Positions 9,804 to 16,288 of a stretch of 64,000 bases of DNA are shown one piece after another. Positions within the stretch are counted from its first letter, which is position 1. Each line of letters starts with the position of its first letter. The DNA is from Terricaulis silvestris (GTDB lineage: Bacteria > Pseudomonadota > Alphaproteobacteria > Caulobacterales > Aquidulcibacteraceae): contig NZ_CP047045.1 in NCBI RefSeq assembly GCF_009792355.1, forward strand, positions 1,383,501 through 1,447,500. The letters are read 5' to 3'. Below the pieces are notes generated by a model. That model saw nothing but the letters and a program-made list of their open reading frames with translations, was not told the DNA's origin and made no database searches. The position numbers and the translations under genes were made by a program.

Positions 9804-9974
9804 ATGACGCGGGCAAAGCGGGAAACCACGGTCGAGGGACTGTGCGAACGGGCCGACCCGGCGAGTCCGGTCGAGCACCTGATCGTCTGCCCCGACTGCG
9901 GCCAGATTTTCGACTGCCGCGACGAGGGCCAGGTCCGCCACCACGCGCGGCAAGGTCACGATCCAAAGCTTTAA
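9804..9974 (+). CDS. Small protein with a C2H2-like zinc-finger motif
   Basis: 56 residues. The C-terminal half reads CPDCGQIFDC...HHARQGH, i.e. Cys-x2-Cys followed after 13-14 residues by His and a second His 4-5 residues later, the spacing of a C2H2 finger. The start at 9804 is uncertain: a weak AAGG precedes it, and an in-frame ATG at 9738 would add a basic extension of 22 residues. Real C2H2 fingers in alphaproteobacteria are mainly Ros/MucR types, which are longer, so this is a stand-alone miniature finger or a fortuitous motif. Neighbours give no hint. Confidence 0.45.
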   Translation: MTRAKRETTVEGLCERADPASPVEHLIVCPDCGQIFDCRDEGQVRHHARQGHDPKL

Positions 9975-10141
9975 GTTGTGCGGTGCGGTATCGGACGAAC
10001 GCCATGGACCGACTCGCACACTGGGCGTACGTTAGCGCACCGCGCTCGTTTGACTGCATCGGTGCGGCTGAGAGCCGTTGCCATTGTGCTCCCGCACATC
10101 CGCCGGGATTTGTGTCCGCTTTAGCAGCGCGTGTTTGCACA

Positions 10142-10351
10142 ATGTTCGAGGAAGCCCCACCGAGAACGCTCCGTTGCTCAATGCACGAACTGAAGGCGCA
10201 CGCGGTCGCGTTGGCCGAGACCGGCAAGTTCGATTCTTGGGACGCGGTGGCCGGCGCCGTCGAACGTGACAATTGTCCCGACGCGATCGTGCGCATCACC
10301 GGCAACATGGCGCTGCGCCGGCTGCTGACGGAAATCTGCGAAGCGCAGTAA
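10142..10351 (+). CDS. Small hypothetical protein
   Basis: 69 residues, or 56 if the ATG at 10181 is used; neither start has a convincing ribosome-binding site. The frame is open far upstream, but that extension has little protein character. The C-terminal 40 residues look helical and coding-like (FDSWDAVAGAVERDN, MALRRLLTEICE). No known family recognised. It is followed by a palindromic operator-like site. Confidence 0.4.
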   Translation: MFEEAPPRTLRCSMHELKAHAVALAETGKFDSWDAVAGAVERDNCPDAIVRITGNMALRRLLTEICEAQ

Positions 10352-10360
10352 GCGGTTTCG

Positions 10361-10376
10361 CGTGACGCTCGTCACG
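10361..10376. promoter_or_regulatory. CRP/FNR-like palindrome
   Basis: A perfect 7-2-7 inverted repeat, CGTGACG-CT-CGTCACG, which also reads GTGA-N6-TCAC, the half-site arrangement used by CRP/FNR-superfamily regulators. It lies 85 bp upstream of the small GTG ORF at 10446. The regulator is inferred only from the pattern. Confidence 0.35.
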
Positions 10377-10445
10377 GCGGCACGCTCAGCGCCCGCCTAC
10401 CTTCACCTCATCGCAGCGACACCGTTACGATTTGAGGATCAACCA

Positions 10446-10547
10446 GTGACCCGCACCGCACGCCTTTCCAGCCTCGTTCTCTCGACTCTGTTGTTTGCGC
10501 CGGCTGCCTTCGTCACAGCCATGCAAGCCGCGCAGATTATCGCGTAA
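10446..10547 (+). CDS. Very small hydrophobic protein
   Basis: 33 residues from a GTG start (10446). It carries a central hydrophobic stretch (LSSLVLSTLLFAPAAFVTA) with basic residues before it, so it would insert in the membrane or act as a cleaved signal. No strong Shine-Dalgarno is visible, which keeps confidence low. It is followed 30 bp later by a second peptide of similar design. Confidence 0.3.
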   Translation: MTRTARLSSLVLSTLLFAPAAFVTAMQAAQIIA

Positions 10548-10577
10548 TGGTGCAAGGCGAAGTTCAGAAGAAATCCA

Positions 10578-10670
10578 ATGACCAAGATTTACCTCCTCAT
10601 CGCCGCGTGCGCGGTGTTCGCGCCGATGGCGCTGGCCGTCCTCAGCCGAGCCGCCCCAATCGTCCCTTAG
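10578..10670 (+). CDS. Very small membrane or signal-like peptide
   Basis: 30 residues from ATG 10578: Lys at position 3, then a hydrophobic stretch (IYLLIAACAVFAPMALAVL) and a short tail. A purine-rich stretch (AGAAGAAA) lies upstream. The next feature is a strong terminator 33 bp downstream, so this ORF sits at the 3' end of a transcript, as a genuine small gene would. Confidence 0.4.
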   Translation: MTKIYLLIAACAVFAPMALAVLSRAAPIVP

Positions 10671-10702
10671 CTCCCAAGCTGACGATTTCGGTGCGGTAAC
10701 AG

Positions 10703-10746
10703 GAAGGGCGTCGCGGGTTGCTCCTCCGCGACGCCCTTCGCTTTTC
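10703..10746 (+). terminator. Strong rho-independent terminator
   Basis: A perfect 14-bp stem (10703-10716 with 10726-10739), 9-base loop and a T-rich tail (GCTTTTCCTT). It closes the transcript carrying the two tiny hydrophobic ORFs. Confidence 0.85.
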
Positions 10747-10749
10747 CTT

Positions 10750-10775
10750 GGAAAATCCTTTGGTTACCGTGCGTT
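10750..10775 (+). promoter_or_regulatory. Candidate general-stress (EcfG/SigT-type) promoter
   Basis: GGAAA at 10750-10754, a 17-bp spacer and CGTT at 10772-10775. The alphaproteobacterial EcfG consensus is GGAAC-N16/17-CGTT, so this has one mismatch. It is about 65 bp before the receiver-like gene at 10840, which suits a regulatory gene of the general stress response. Inferred from pattern only. Confidence 0.4.
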
Positions 10776-10839
10776 GAGCACCTTTCTCGGGATCAAATGT
10801 AAGAAACCGTACGTTTCCCGATCAGAGAGGAGGATTGCC

Positions 10840-11280
10840 ATGGGCGCCTCGCTTGAATGGACGGCTCGCACGCGACGCCAAGAAGACCGGTTCCCCATGC
10901 GTGGCGCCGCCTTCGTTGTTGAGCCTGACGATGTCGCGCGCGCCGAAATGGCCGACGCGCTCCGAAACATGGGCTTCACCACCCACGAAACCGGCAGCGG
11001 CAGGGTGGCGGCATTCATCGCCGAGCAGATCCACGTCCAACTCGCACTGGTGAACTTGGCCTTGCCCGACGCCAAGGCCCTGAAGCTCATCCGCCGCTTA
11101 CGCACGGTCTGGCCCGACGCCGCCATTATCGCCCTCGCGCCCGGCGCTGGTGTCGGCGCAGTCCTCGCCCATGTCGCCGGCGCCGACACGACGCTGACAA
11201 CGCCGCACACTAACGCAGCGCTCGGCGCTGCCGTTAGCGAGGCCAGCGGCCACGATCGCACAGCGCCGCAACCGGCGTAA
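10840..11280 (+). CDS. Degenerate response-regulator receiver protein
   Basis: 146 residues from ATG 10840, chosen because GGAGG lies 6 nt upstream. Residues 22-135 follow a CheY-like receiver pattern: a first strand AAFVVEPDD, helix AEMADALRNMGF, third strand VQLALVNLALPD and a fourth strand AAIIALAP. The phosphoacceptor aspartate of the third strand is Asn72, and the conserved Lys of the fifth strand appears to be Thr (TLTTP). It therefore cannot be phosphorylated in the usual way and may be a pseudo-receiver that binds partners constitutively. There is no output domain. A possible stress promoter lies upstream. Confidence 0.65.
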   Translation: MGASLEWTARTRRQEDRFPMRGAAFVVEPDDVARAEMADALRNMGFTTHETGSGRVAAFIAEQIHVQLALVNLALPDAKALKLIRRLRTVWPDAAIIALAPGAGVGAVLAHVAGADTTLTTPHTNAALGAAVSEASGHDRTAPQPA

Positions 11281-11389
11281 TCCTCGCTTCGGAAAAACCG
11301 CGTCTGAACGGTTTCTGATTTTCACGTTCTCGGGTGTTCAGCGCCGCGAGCGCAGCCTCCTTTCGCATTGTCCTCGGGAGGGATTTTCG

Positions 11390-11461
11390 ATGCGCACTCT
11401 GTCTCACTTCTTTGCTTGGTTGCTGAAGCCTTTCGGTCCCGGCCGGTCCTTTATGTTGTGA
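11390..11461 (+). CDS. Small ORF (23 codons) or leader peptide
   Basis: ATG at 11390 is preceded by GGGAGGG 6-7 nt upstream, one of the best ribosome sites in the neighbourhood. The peptide begins MRTLSHFFAWLLKPF and ends in SFML. Its stop is followed within 5 bases by a rho-independent terminator, and the next gene begins 72 bp later. It may be a tiny membrane-associated protein with its own terminator, or a leader peptide in an attenuator. Confidence 0.45.
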   Translation: MRTLSHFFAWLLKPFGPGRSFML

Positions 11462-11464
11462 ACC

Positions 11465-11499
11465 CGCGCGCAGAGACGATTGTCTCCTGCGCGTTTTTT
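11465..11499 (+). terminator. Rho-independent terminator after the 23-codon ORF
   Basis: Stem 11467-11477 with 11482-11493 (one bulged C), loop of four bases, then six T. It stands between the short ORF and the secreted protein gene at 11534 and could act as terminator or attenuator. Confidence 0.8.
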
Positions 11500-11533
11500 G
11501 TGTCAGCTTGCCACCCGCTGTGTAGGAGCCCCC

Positions 11534-11998
11534 ATGCTCAAGTACATATTCGCCGCCGCCGCTTTCACCGCCATGTGCGCAACACCAGCTGACGCCCAAA
11601 CCGAGGCCGCGCCGTTGCTGCCGGTTGAGAGCATGACCTGCGATCAAATGAACGCCGAGATGATGACCGCCGGCATGCAGATGAACAGCCAGCTCGATAC
11701 CGAAGGTCTCCTCGCCGAAAACCAAGCGATGCAGGAAGAGGCGGAACGCCGCCGGCGCGAGCAGGTGTCTGTGGGCTTCGGCGTGGGCCTAACGTGTGCG
11801 ATCCCCGGTCTCGGCGCCGCTTGCACCGCGGCCTCGATGGCGCAAGCGTCACGCGCCGCTGAGGGCGTTGATGAACAGCACGCCCGTATGGATCGTCAGA
11901 TCGGCCGCGTGAACGACTCGATGGCCGGACTCGACCAGAATCGTTTGATGGCGATGAGTGAGCGCCACCAACAGATGCAGTGCCCAACGCCCCAATAG
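11534..11998 (+). CDS. Secreted protein of unknown function
   Basis: 154 residues from ATG 11534 (AGGAG just upstream). A signal peptide (MLKYIFAAAAFTAMCATPADA) is followed by a Met/Gln/Glu-rich mature part: DQMNAEMMTAGMQMN, then a helical acidic-basic stretch (EEAERRRREQ), a glycine-rich hydrophobic segment with two cysteines (VGLTCAIPGLGAACTAA) and a second amphipathic helix. The hydrophobic segment may insert in a membrane. I do not recognise the family; methionine and paired cysteine content could indicate metal binding, which is speculation. Confidence 0.6.
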   Translation: MLKYIFAAAAFTAMCATPADAQTEAAPLLPVESMTCDQMNAEMMTAGMQMNSQLDTEGLLAENQAMQEEAERRRREQVSVGFGVGLTCAIPGLGAACTAASMAQASRAAEGVDEQHARMDRQIGRVNDSMAGLDQNRLMAMSERHQQMQCPTPQ

Positions 11999-12039
11999 TG
12001 CGCCTTGGCGTGGATGGGTCATCGCGCTAAATCACGCGC

Positions 12040-12960
12040 ATGCTGTTTTTCACGCACCCGTCCATGCTCGGGCACGAAACGCCGCCCGGCCACGCCGAAC
12101 ACGCCGGCCGCCTGCAAGCCGTTCTGGATGCCTTTGAAGGCGCGGCGCTCGATCGCCGCGAAGCGCCGTTCGCGTCACGTGACGCCATCGCGCGTGTGCA
12201 TCCTGGGCGCTACATTGATGCACTCGAACCCGCCTTCGCCGAAACGCAAGACGCGCGGGTGCGCTTGGATCCAGACACCTACATCTCCGCCGGTTCGCGC
12301 GAAGCGATCTACCGCGCCGCCGGCGCATGCGTTGCTGCGGTCGACGCCGTGATGCAAGGCGAAGGCGATCTCGCGTTCTGCGCCGTGCGCCCACCCGGCC
12401 ACCACGCCGAGCCGATCACGCCGATGGGATTTTGCATCTTCAACAACGTCGCCATCGCCGCCATGCACGCGCTCGACGCGCACGGGCTAAGCAAAGTCGC
12501 TGTCGTCGATTTCGATGTGCACCACGGCAACGGCACACAAACCATCGCTGAAAAAGAACCGCGCCTGTTCTTCGCGTCCACGCACCAATCGCCGCTCTAT
12601 CCCGGCACCGGCGCCGCCAACGAAACCGGCATCGCCCACAACGTCGTCAACGCACCGCTCCCTGCCGGCGCCGGTAGCCGGCAATGGCGCGCTGCAATGC
12701 AGCAGCACGTGCTCCCGGCGCTCGATTCATTCGCCCCCGAACTGATCCTCGTCTCCGCCGGTTTCGATGCGCACAAGGCCGATCCACTCGCGCAGATGGA
12801 ACTGGAAACTGAGGATTTCGCCTGGGCGGGGCAAGAACTGCGGGCGCTGGCGTTACGACACTGCAAGGGTCGTCTTGTCTCGACTCTGGAGGGCGGATAC
12901 GACTTGGCCGCGCTCGCCCACTCGGCCAAAGCCTATGTGGACGCGTTGCAGCGCGGATAG
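12040..12960 (+). CDS. Histone-deacetylase superfamily amidohydrolase
   Basis: 306 residues covering the whole HDAC/acetylpolyamine amidohydrolase domain. The catalytic His pair is in RPPGHHAEP (His121, His122), the zinc ligands are Asp159 and His161 (DFDVHHGNG) and Asp243 (AGFDAHKADPL), and the transition-state tyrosine lies in LEGGYDLAAL. The bacterial family deacetylates small molecules such as acetylpolyamines or acetoin-related compounds, or proteins. The Met/signal-free N terminus makes it cytoplasmic. It is 44 bp from the histidine phosphatase gene downstream and may be cotranscribed with it. Confidence 0.9.
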   Translation: MLFFTHPSMLGHETPPGHAEHAGRLQAVLDAFEGAALDRREAPFASRDAIARVHPGRYIDALEPAFAETQDARVRLDPDTYISAGSREAIYRAAGACVAAVDAVMQGEGDLAFCAVRPPGHHAEPITPMGFCIFNNVAIAAMHALDAHGLSKVAVVDFDVHHGNGTQTIAEKEPRLFFASTHQSPLYPGTGAANETGIAHNVVNAPLPAGAGSRQWRAAMQQHVLPALDSFAPELILVSAGFDAHKADPLAQMELETEDFAWAGQELRALALRHCKGRLVSTLEGGYDLAALAHSAKAYVDALQRG

Positions 12961-13004
12961 ACCCGCTCAAGGGGAGGGGGCGTCCGGCCGCGCGAAAGGT
13001 CAGA

Positions 13005-13622
13005 ATGACGACGACCATGGCGCCCGACGAGACGCTAGATCGCCGTTCAGCCGCGAAGATCGGTCAGATCGTAATCGCGCGCCACGGCCAGCCGCATGCC
13101 GACCGCAAAGTCCGCATCGACCGCGAAGGCTATCGCGCGTGGTGGAAAAATTACGACCTCGCGCGTCTGCATCCCGATGAGCGCCCGCCCGAAAAACTTG
13201 CAGAACACGCGCGCGCCAGCGACATCATTTTCGCGTCAACATTACCGCGCGCGATCCACACCGCCGAGATGGTCGCGGGCGGCCGCGAAATCATTACCGA
13301 TCCGGTGTTCGTCGAAGCGCCGCTGCCGCCGCCAGCACTGATCGGCAAGCGCAGCCCGCGCGCCTGGGGCATCTGGTCCCGCGCCTCGTGGATGCTCGGC
13401 GGCCACGGCGAGGTCGAAAGCCACGCCGAAGCCAAGGTCCGCGCCGAGGCCGCTGTAGCCACCCTTACCGCACAGGCGCTGCGCGGCCAGAACGTGCTGC
13501 TCTGCGCCCACGGCTGGTTTAACCGCATGATGCGCCCGATCCTGAAACGCCAAGGCTGGCGGGAGGTTGAGGATGGGCGGGACAATTACTGGTCCTACCG
13601 CCGCTACGAAAAAGTGAAGTGA
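13005..13622 (+). CDS. Histidine phosphatase superfamily protein
   Basis: 205 residues. The phosphohistidine motif RHG occurs at IVIARHGQPHA and the second catalytic His in LLCAHGWFNRMM. A family Arg is seen in FASTLPRAIHTAE. Phosphoglycerate-mutase-like phosphatases act on varied phosphoesters; the substrate is not predictable. An ATG 12 bp inside is an alternative start. Inserted segments (REGYRAWWKNYD, and the IWSRASWMLGG stretch) differ from cofactor-dependent phosphoglycerate mutase, so it is not a glycolytic enzyme. Confidence 0.8.
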   Translation: MTTTMAPDETLDRRSAAKIGQIVIARHGQPHADRKVRIDREGYRAWWKNYDLARLHPDERPPEKLAEHARASDIIFASTLPRAIHTAEMVAGGREIITDPVFVEAPLPPPALIGKRSPRAWGIWSRASWMLGGHGEVESHAEAKVRAEAAVATLTAQALRGQNVLLCAHGWFNRMMRPILKRQGWREVEDGRDNYWSYRRYEKVK

Positions 13623-13705
13623 CGGCAGTCGGCAATAGGCAGGCGGCAGTCGGGAATTCCCGGTTTTCTGCGTTCTGATTGCCGAGTGCCGATTGCCGAC
13701 TGCCG
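13623..13705. repeat. Intergenic palindromic repeat
   Basis: Perfect 14-bp inverted repeats at 13623-13636 and 13692-13705 (CGGCAGTCGGCAAT and its complement), with the GGCAGTCGG unit repeated internally and a small palindrome CGGGAATTCCCG in the middle. It fills almost the whole gap between the phosphatase and xseB. The design resembles REP/BIME-type extragenic repeats. Confidence 0.6.
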
Positions 13706-13728
13706 TTCAACCCCATACTTTGTACGCT

Positions 13729-13977
13729 ATGAGTCAAACCGTCGCCGCCGATCCCGCCACGCTCTCGTTCGAGGAGTCGCTGGCCGAACTGGAAAAAATC
13801 GTCGCGCACTTGGAGCGCGGCGATGTGCCGTTGGCGGACTCTATCCGTATCTACAAACGCGGCGCCGCCTTGAAAGCCCGTTGCGAGGGGCAGTTGAAAG
13901 ACGCCCAACTCGAAGTCGATCAAATCGTGATGGGGCCGGACGGGCCTCGCACCGAGCCCGCAAAGATCGGGCAATAG
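13729..13977 (+). CDS. xseB: Exodeoxyribonuclease VII small subunit
   Basis: 82 residues with the XseB helix-turn-helix hairpin: LSFEESLAELEKIVAHLERGDVPLADSI then YKRGAALKARCEGQLKDAQLEVDQI. ATG 13729 gives the usual length. XseB subunits coat the large subunit XseA to form the enzyme that degrades single-stranded DNA; xseA is not in this window. It is followed 15 bp later by the csaA-like gene. Confidence 0.92.
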   Translation: MSQTVAADPATLSFEESLAELEKIVAHLERGDVPLADSIRIYKRGAALKARCEGQLKDAQLEVDQIVMGPDGPRTEPAKIGQ

Positions 13978-13992
13978 GAGAGAGAAACGTCC

Positions 13993-14361
13993 ATGGCCGA
14001 CGATCCGCAAGCCAATGCGCGCCTGCCCATCATTTCCTTCGAGGATTTCCTCAAGGTCGACATCCGCCTCGGCACCATTGTCGACGTGAAGGTGTTCGAG
14101 GAAGCCAAGAAGGCGGCGTACCAGCTCTGGATTGATTTCGGCGATCCGCTGGGCGTCAAGAAGAGCTCCGCGCAAGTCGTGCAGAATTACGACCTCGGCG
14201 AACTGATCGGCCGCCGCGTCGCTGCCGTCGTGAACTTCGAACCGAAGCAGATCGGCAAGTTCATGTCGGAAGTGCTCTGCCTCGGCTTCCCCGACCGCAA
14301 CGGCAACGTCGTACTCTTGAACATCGACCGCCCCGCACTCGAAGGCGGCCGCCTGTACTAG
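13993..14361 (+). CDS. csaA: CsaA-like tRNA-binding protein
   Basis: 122 residues of a single EMAPII/Arc1p-type OB-fold tRNA-binding domain: VDIRLGTIVDVKVFEEAKKAAYQLWIDFG then KKSSAQVVQNYD, and the closing VNFEPKQIGKFMSEVLCLGF. The length and the sequence match bacterial CsaA homodimers, which have been described both as tRNA binders and as secretion-related chaperones. It lies 15 bp after xseB with AGGAGAG upstream, so the pair probably forms an operon. Confidence 0.88.
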   Translation: MADDPQANARLPIISFEDFLKVDIRLGTIVDVKVFEEAKKAAYQLWIDFGDPLGVKKSSAQVVQNYDLGELIGRRVAAVVNFEPKQIGKFMSEVLCLGFPDRNGNVVLLNIDRPALEGGRLY

Positions 14362-14513
14362 CGCTGGTTAACGCCTCGCTGCTTGATCTCAGCTTCTAAG
14401 CGTCCTGCGCTCTCGATTGATCGAGAGCAACGCTGACCCGGACACGCATCGCGTTGTCCGGCCGGGGGCGTGCCCTTCATCACTAACGCCAGTTCACTCT
14501 CAGCGCGCGTGCG

Positions 14514-14528
14514 TGGCGCCCGACTTGC
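14514..14528 (+). promoter_or_regulatory. Sigma-54 (-24/-12) promoter of spmX
   Basis: TGGC at 14514-14517 and TTGC at 14525-14528 with exactly 7 bp between, matching the -24/-12 consensus TGGCACG-N4-TTGC. The predicted transcription start is about 14540, giving a 60-nt leader before the spmX ATG at 14600. In Caulobacter crescentus spmX is activated by the sigma-54 activator TacA, so position and family knowledge agree. The surrounding 238-bp gap shows no other ORF. Confidence 0.7.
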
Positions 14529-14599
14529 CTGAAAGGGGAAGTCCGCCGCCCAACCAGCATCAAACCGGGACGGCGAACGTGATTAACGAAGGCACGCCC

Positions 14600-15724
14600 A
14601 TGACGAACGCCATTTCAGCTCACGGTCTCGCGCTGATCCAAGCCCACGAGGGCTTCCGCGCCGAGCCTGCCCAAATGCCGGACGGAAATTGGGTGGTCGG
14701 CTACAACCACGTGCGCGTCGGCGAGCCGAGCGCGCCGCTTAACCAAGACGAAGCCGCCGATCTGCTCGCGATCGACGTCGCGCCAATCGAAAAACTGGTA
14801 AACGCGCGCGTCAACCAGCCGCTCAACCAATCTCAGTTCGACGCGCTCGCGTCGTTCGCGTTCTCGATCGGCGCCGAAGCGTTCGAGCAAAGCCAAGTGC
14901 TGCGCCGCGTTAACGCTGGCGATTACGTGGCCGCCGCCTGCGCCATGGACGCCTGGCGCAAGTCCGACGTCGCCGGCGAACTCGAAATCGTCGATGCCCT
15001 GGTGCGCCGCCGCGCCGCCGAGAAGGCGATGTTCCTGCAAGACATGCCACTCGAAGCATCGCCATCAGTGTTCATGCGTCCCCAACTCGATCACGCCGCC
15101 TCCATCCTCGGCGCGCCGATCAAATACGCTGCGGCGCCCGCCGTCGGCTCGATCCCGGTCGCCCAGCCCAAGTCTGACTCGGCGGCCGTCATCACCGAGA
15201 TCCTGAAGTCTGAACCAGCCACCGAAACGCTGCTGCTGACCCAAGTCGTACCGGACGATGTGATGGAAGAGGAGGGCGAGATCGTCACCGCCCACGCCAA
15301 GCCGGTTGCTCGCACATTGCAGGAAGCCCGCGAAGCTGCGCGCCGCAGTCACGCCGAAACCATGGCGAACGAGCCGAAGCCGGGCTTCCAACTGTTCAAG
15401 CCGAAGAACGTCATCGCCGCCAACACCGCGCCCGCGCAAATCGATCGCCGCCTGCGTAAGATGCGCCAGCGCGCCGACCGCCATTGGCTGCCGCGCATCG
15501 ACTTCTCCGGTCCGATGCAAAACCTCGGTCTCATCGCGCTCCTGGCGTTCGGCGTCCTGCTGCTCGCCGCCTCTGGTTCGCTCGCGCTCAACGCCAACGG
15601 CCAGATGATTGAATTTGCCGCCTCCGCCGCTGTCGGCGCGCCCGGCATCGCCGCGGTGCTGATGTCGGTGTTCGGCTTCCGCCGCGACGCGCAAGACGAC
15701 GACGCCCAACACGCCAACGCCTGA
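14600..15724 (+). CDS. spmX: SpmX: polar muramidase-domain membrane protein
   Basis: 374 residues. Residues 1-155 form a GH24-type muramidase domain with the blocks QSQFDALASFAFSIG and ALVRRRAAEKAMFL. A long proline/acid-rich linker follows, then two C-terminal membrane spans (about 308-330 and 335-358). This architecture is that of Caulobacter SpmX, which marks the young stalked pole and recruits and activates the kinase DivJ. Of the lysozyme triad only Glu17 is kept: the Asp position reads Met26 and the Thr position Val32, consistent with a domain that binds rather than cleaves peptidoglycan. No phage genes lie nearby, which argues against an endolysin. ATG 14600 has GAAGG upstream. Confidence 0.85.
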   Translation: MTNAISAHGLALIQAHEGFRAEPAQMPDGNWVVGYNHVRVGEPSAPLNQDEAADLLAIDVAPIEKLVNARVNQPLNQSQFDALASFAFSIGAEAFEQSQVLRRVNAGDYVAAACAMDAWRKSDVAGELEIVDALVRRRAAEKAMFLQDMPLEASPSVFMRPQLDHAASILGAPIKYAAAPAVGSIPVAQPKSDSAAVITEILKSEPATETLLLTQVVPDDVMEEEGEIVTAHAKPVARTLQEAREAARRSHAETMANEPKPGFQLFKPKNVIAANTAPAQIDRRLRKMRQRADRHWLPRIDFSGPMQNLGLIALLAFGVLLLAASGSLALNANGQMIEFAASAAVGAPGIAAVLMSVFGFRRDAQDDDAQHANA

Positions 15725-15750
15725 TCATTTCCCTTTGCTGGTGAACCTTA

Positions 15751-15783
15751 AGGGGCGGGAGCAATCCCGCCCCTTTTCTTTTT
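15751..15783 (+). terminator. Terminator of spmX
   Basis: A perfect 10-bp GC-rich stem (15751-15760 with 15765-15774), tetraloop GCAA and a T-rich tail (TTTTCTTTTT). Confidence 0.9.
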
Positions 15784-15784
15784 C

Positions 15785-15809
15785 GGAACGCGTCGACCGG
15801 ACCCGCATT
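15785..15809 (+). promoter_or_regulatory. Possible EcfG-type promoter of the DUF3008 gene
   Basis: GGAAC at 15785-15789, 16-bp spacer, CATT at 15806-15809; one mismatch to GGAAC-N16/17-CGTT. It lies 22 bp before the start codon and directly behind the spmX terminator, where a promoter is needed. Weakly supported. Confidence 0.3.
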
Positions 15810-15830
15810 GTTCAATCCGGAGGATTGATC

Positions 15831-16151
15831 ATGCCCGCCAAATCGAAAGCCCAACAGAAAGCCGCCGGCGCAGCACTCTCCGCCAAGCGCGGCGAAACCA
15901 AACGCTCCGAACTCATCGGCGCCTCGCGCCAGATGTACGATTCCATGAGTGAAAAGCAGCTCGACGAATTCGCCTCGACCAAGCGCAAAGGCAAACCCGA
16001 CTACACCCCCGATAGCCCGATCCCGGCCAAGAAAGCCAAGCGCAAACGCGCCGCCAAGAAAGCCGCCGCCACCCGCGCCAAGAATGCCAAGAAGAAAAAG
16101 GCCGCGCCGAAGAAGGCTGCCAAAAAGAAAGCCGCCAAAAAGCGGCGCTAG
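15831..16151 (+). CDS. DUF3008 protein with lysine-rich, histone-H1-like tail
   Basis: 106 residues; ATG 15831 has GGAGG 7 nt upstream. Residues 1-58 match the small DUF3008 family (MPAKSKAQQKAAGAALSAKR, then SMSEKQLDEFASTKRKGKP). Family proteins are usually about 60 residues; here a further 45 residues consist almost entirely of Lys, Ala and Arg (repeated KKAA / AKKK units), like the C-terminal tails of histone H1 and bacterial AlgP/HctB proteins. The tail should bind DNA or RNA nonspecifically. The gene is monocistronic between two terminators. A possible stress-sigma promoter suggests expression in stationary phase or stress. Confidence 0.8.
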   Translation: MPAKSKAQQKAAGAALSAKRGETKRSELIGASRQMYDSMSEKQLDEFASTKRKGKPDYTPDSPIPAKKAKRKRAAKKAAATRAKNAKKKKAAPKKAAKKKAAKKRR

Positions 16152-16159
16152 AAACAACC

Positions 16160-16189
16160 GAGGGGCCGCAGCTTTCGCCGCGGCCCCTC
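16160..16189 (+). terminator. Terminator of the DUF3008 gene
   Basis: A perfect 10-bp stem (16160-16169 with 16180-16189), 10-base loop; the T-run is short, so efficiency is uncertain. Confidence 0.7.
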
Positions 16190-16216
16190 CATTGTCAGTC
16201 CCCTATGGGCGACAGC

Positions 16217-16288
16217 TTAAGCGAGGATCAAACCCGTATTCGAGGTGATCCGCGCCGTTCGTGTTGCCCCTGAGTGACAATGAGACAT
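16217..16288 (-). CDS. Possible 23-codon ORF with an extended Shine-Dalgarno
   Basis: On the minus strand ATG 16288 directly follows AAAAGGAGGTGATCC, a complete complement to the 3' end of 16S rRNA. The peptide would begin MSHCHSGATRTARITS and end in LILA. Within its own coding region (16242-16251) lies the complement of the Shine-Dalgarno (10 bp, GGATCACCTC/GAGGTGATCC), so the mRNA can fold and hide its start. The rest of the 299-bp gap (16152-16450) shows nothing else that I can support, apart from an alternative overlapping 49-codon frame. Confidence 0.3.
   Translation of the reverse strand: MSHCHSGATRTARITSNTGLILA

Noticed and set aside
14600..15100. Prophage endolysin (GH24 lysozyme)
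   Set aside because: No phage structural genes, holin or integrase nearby; two C-terminal membrane spans and family pattern fit SpmX better.
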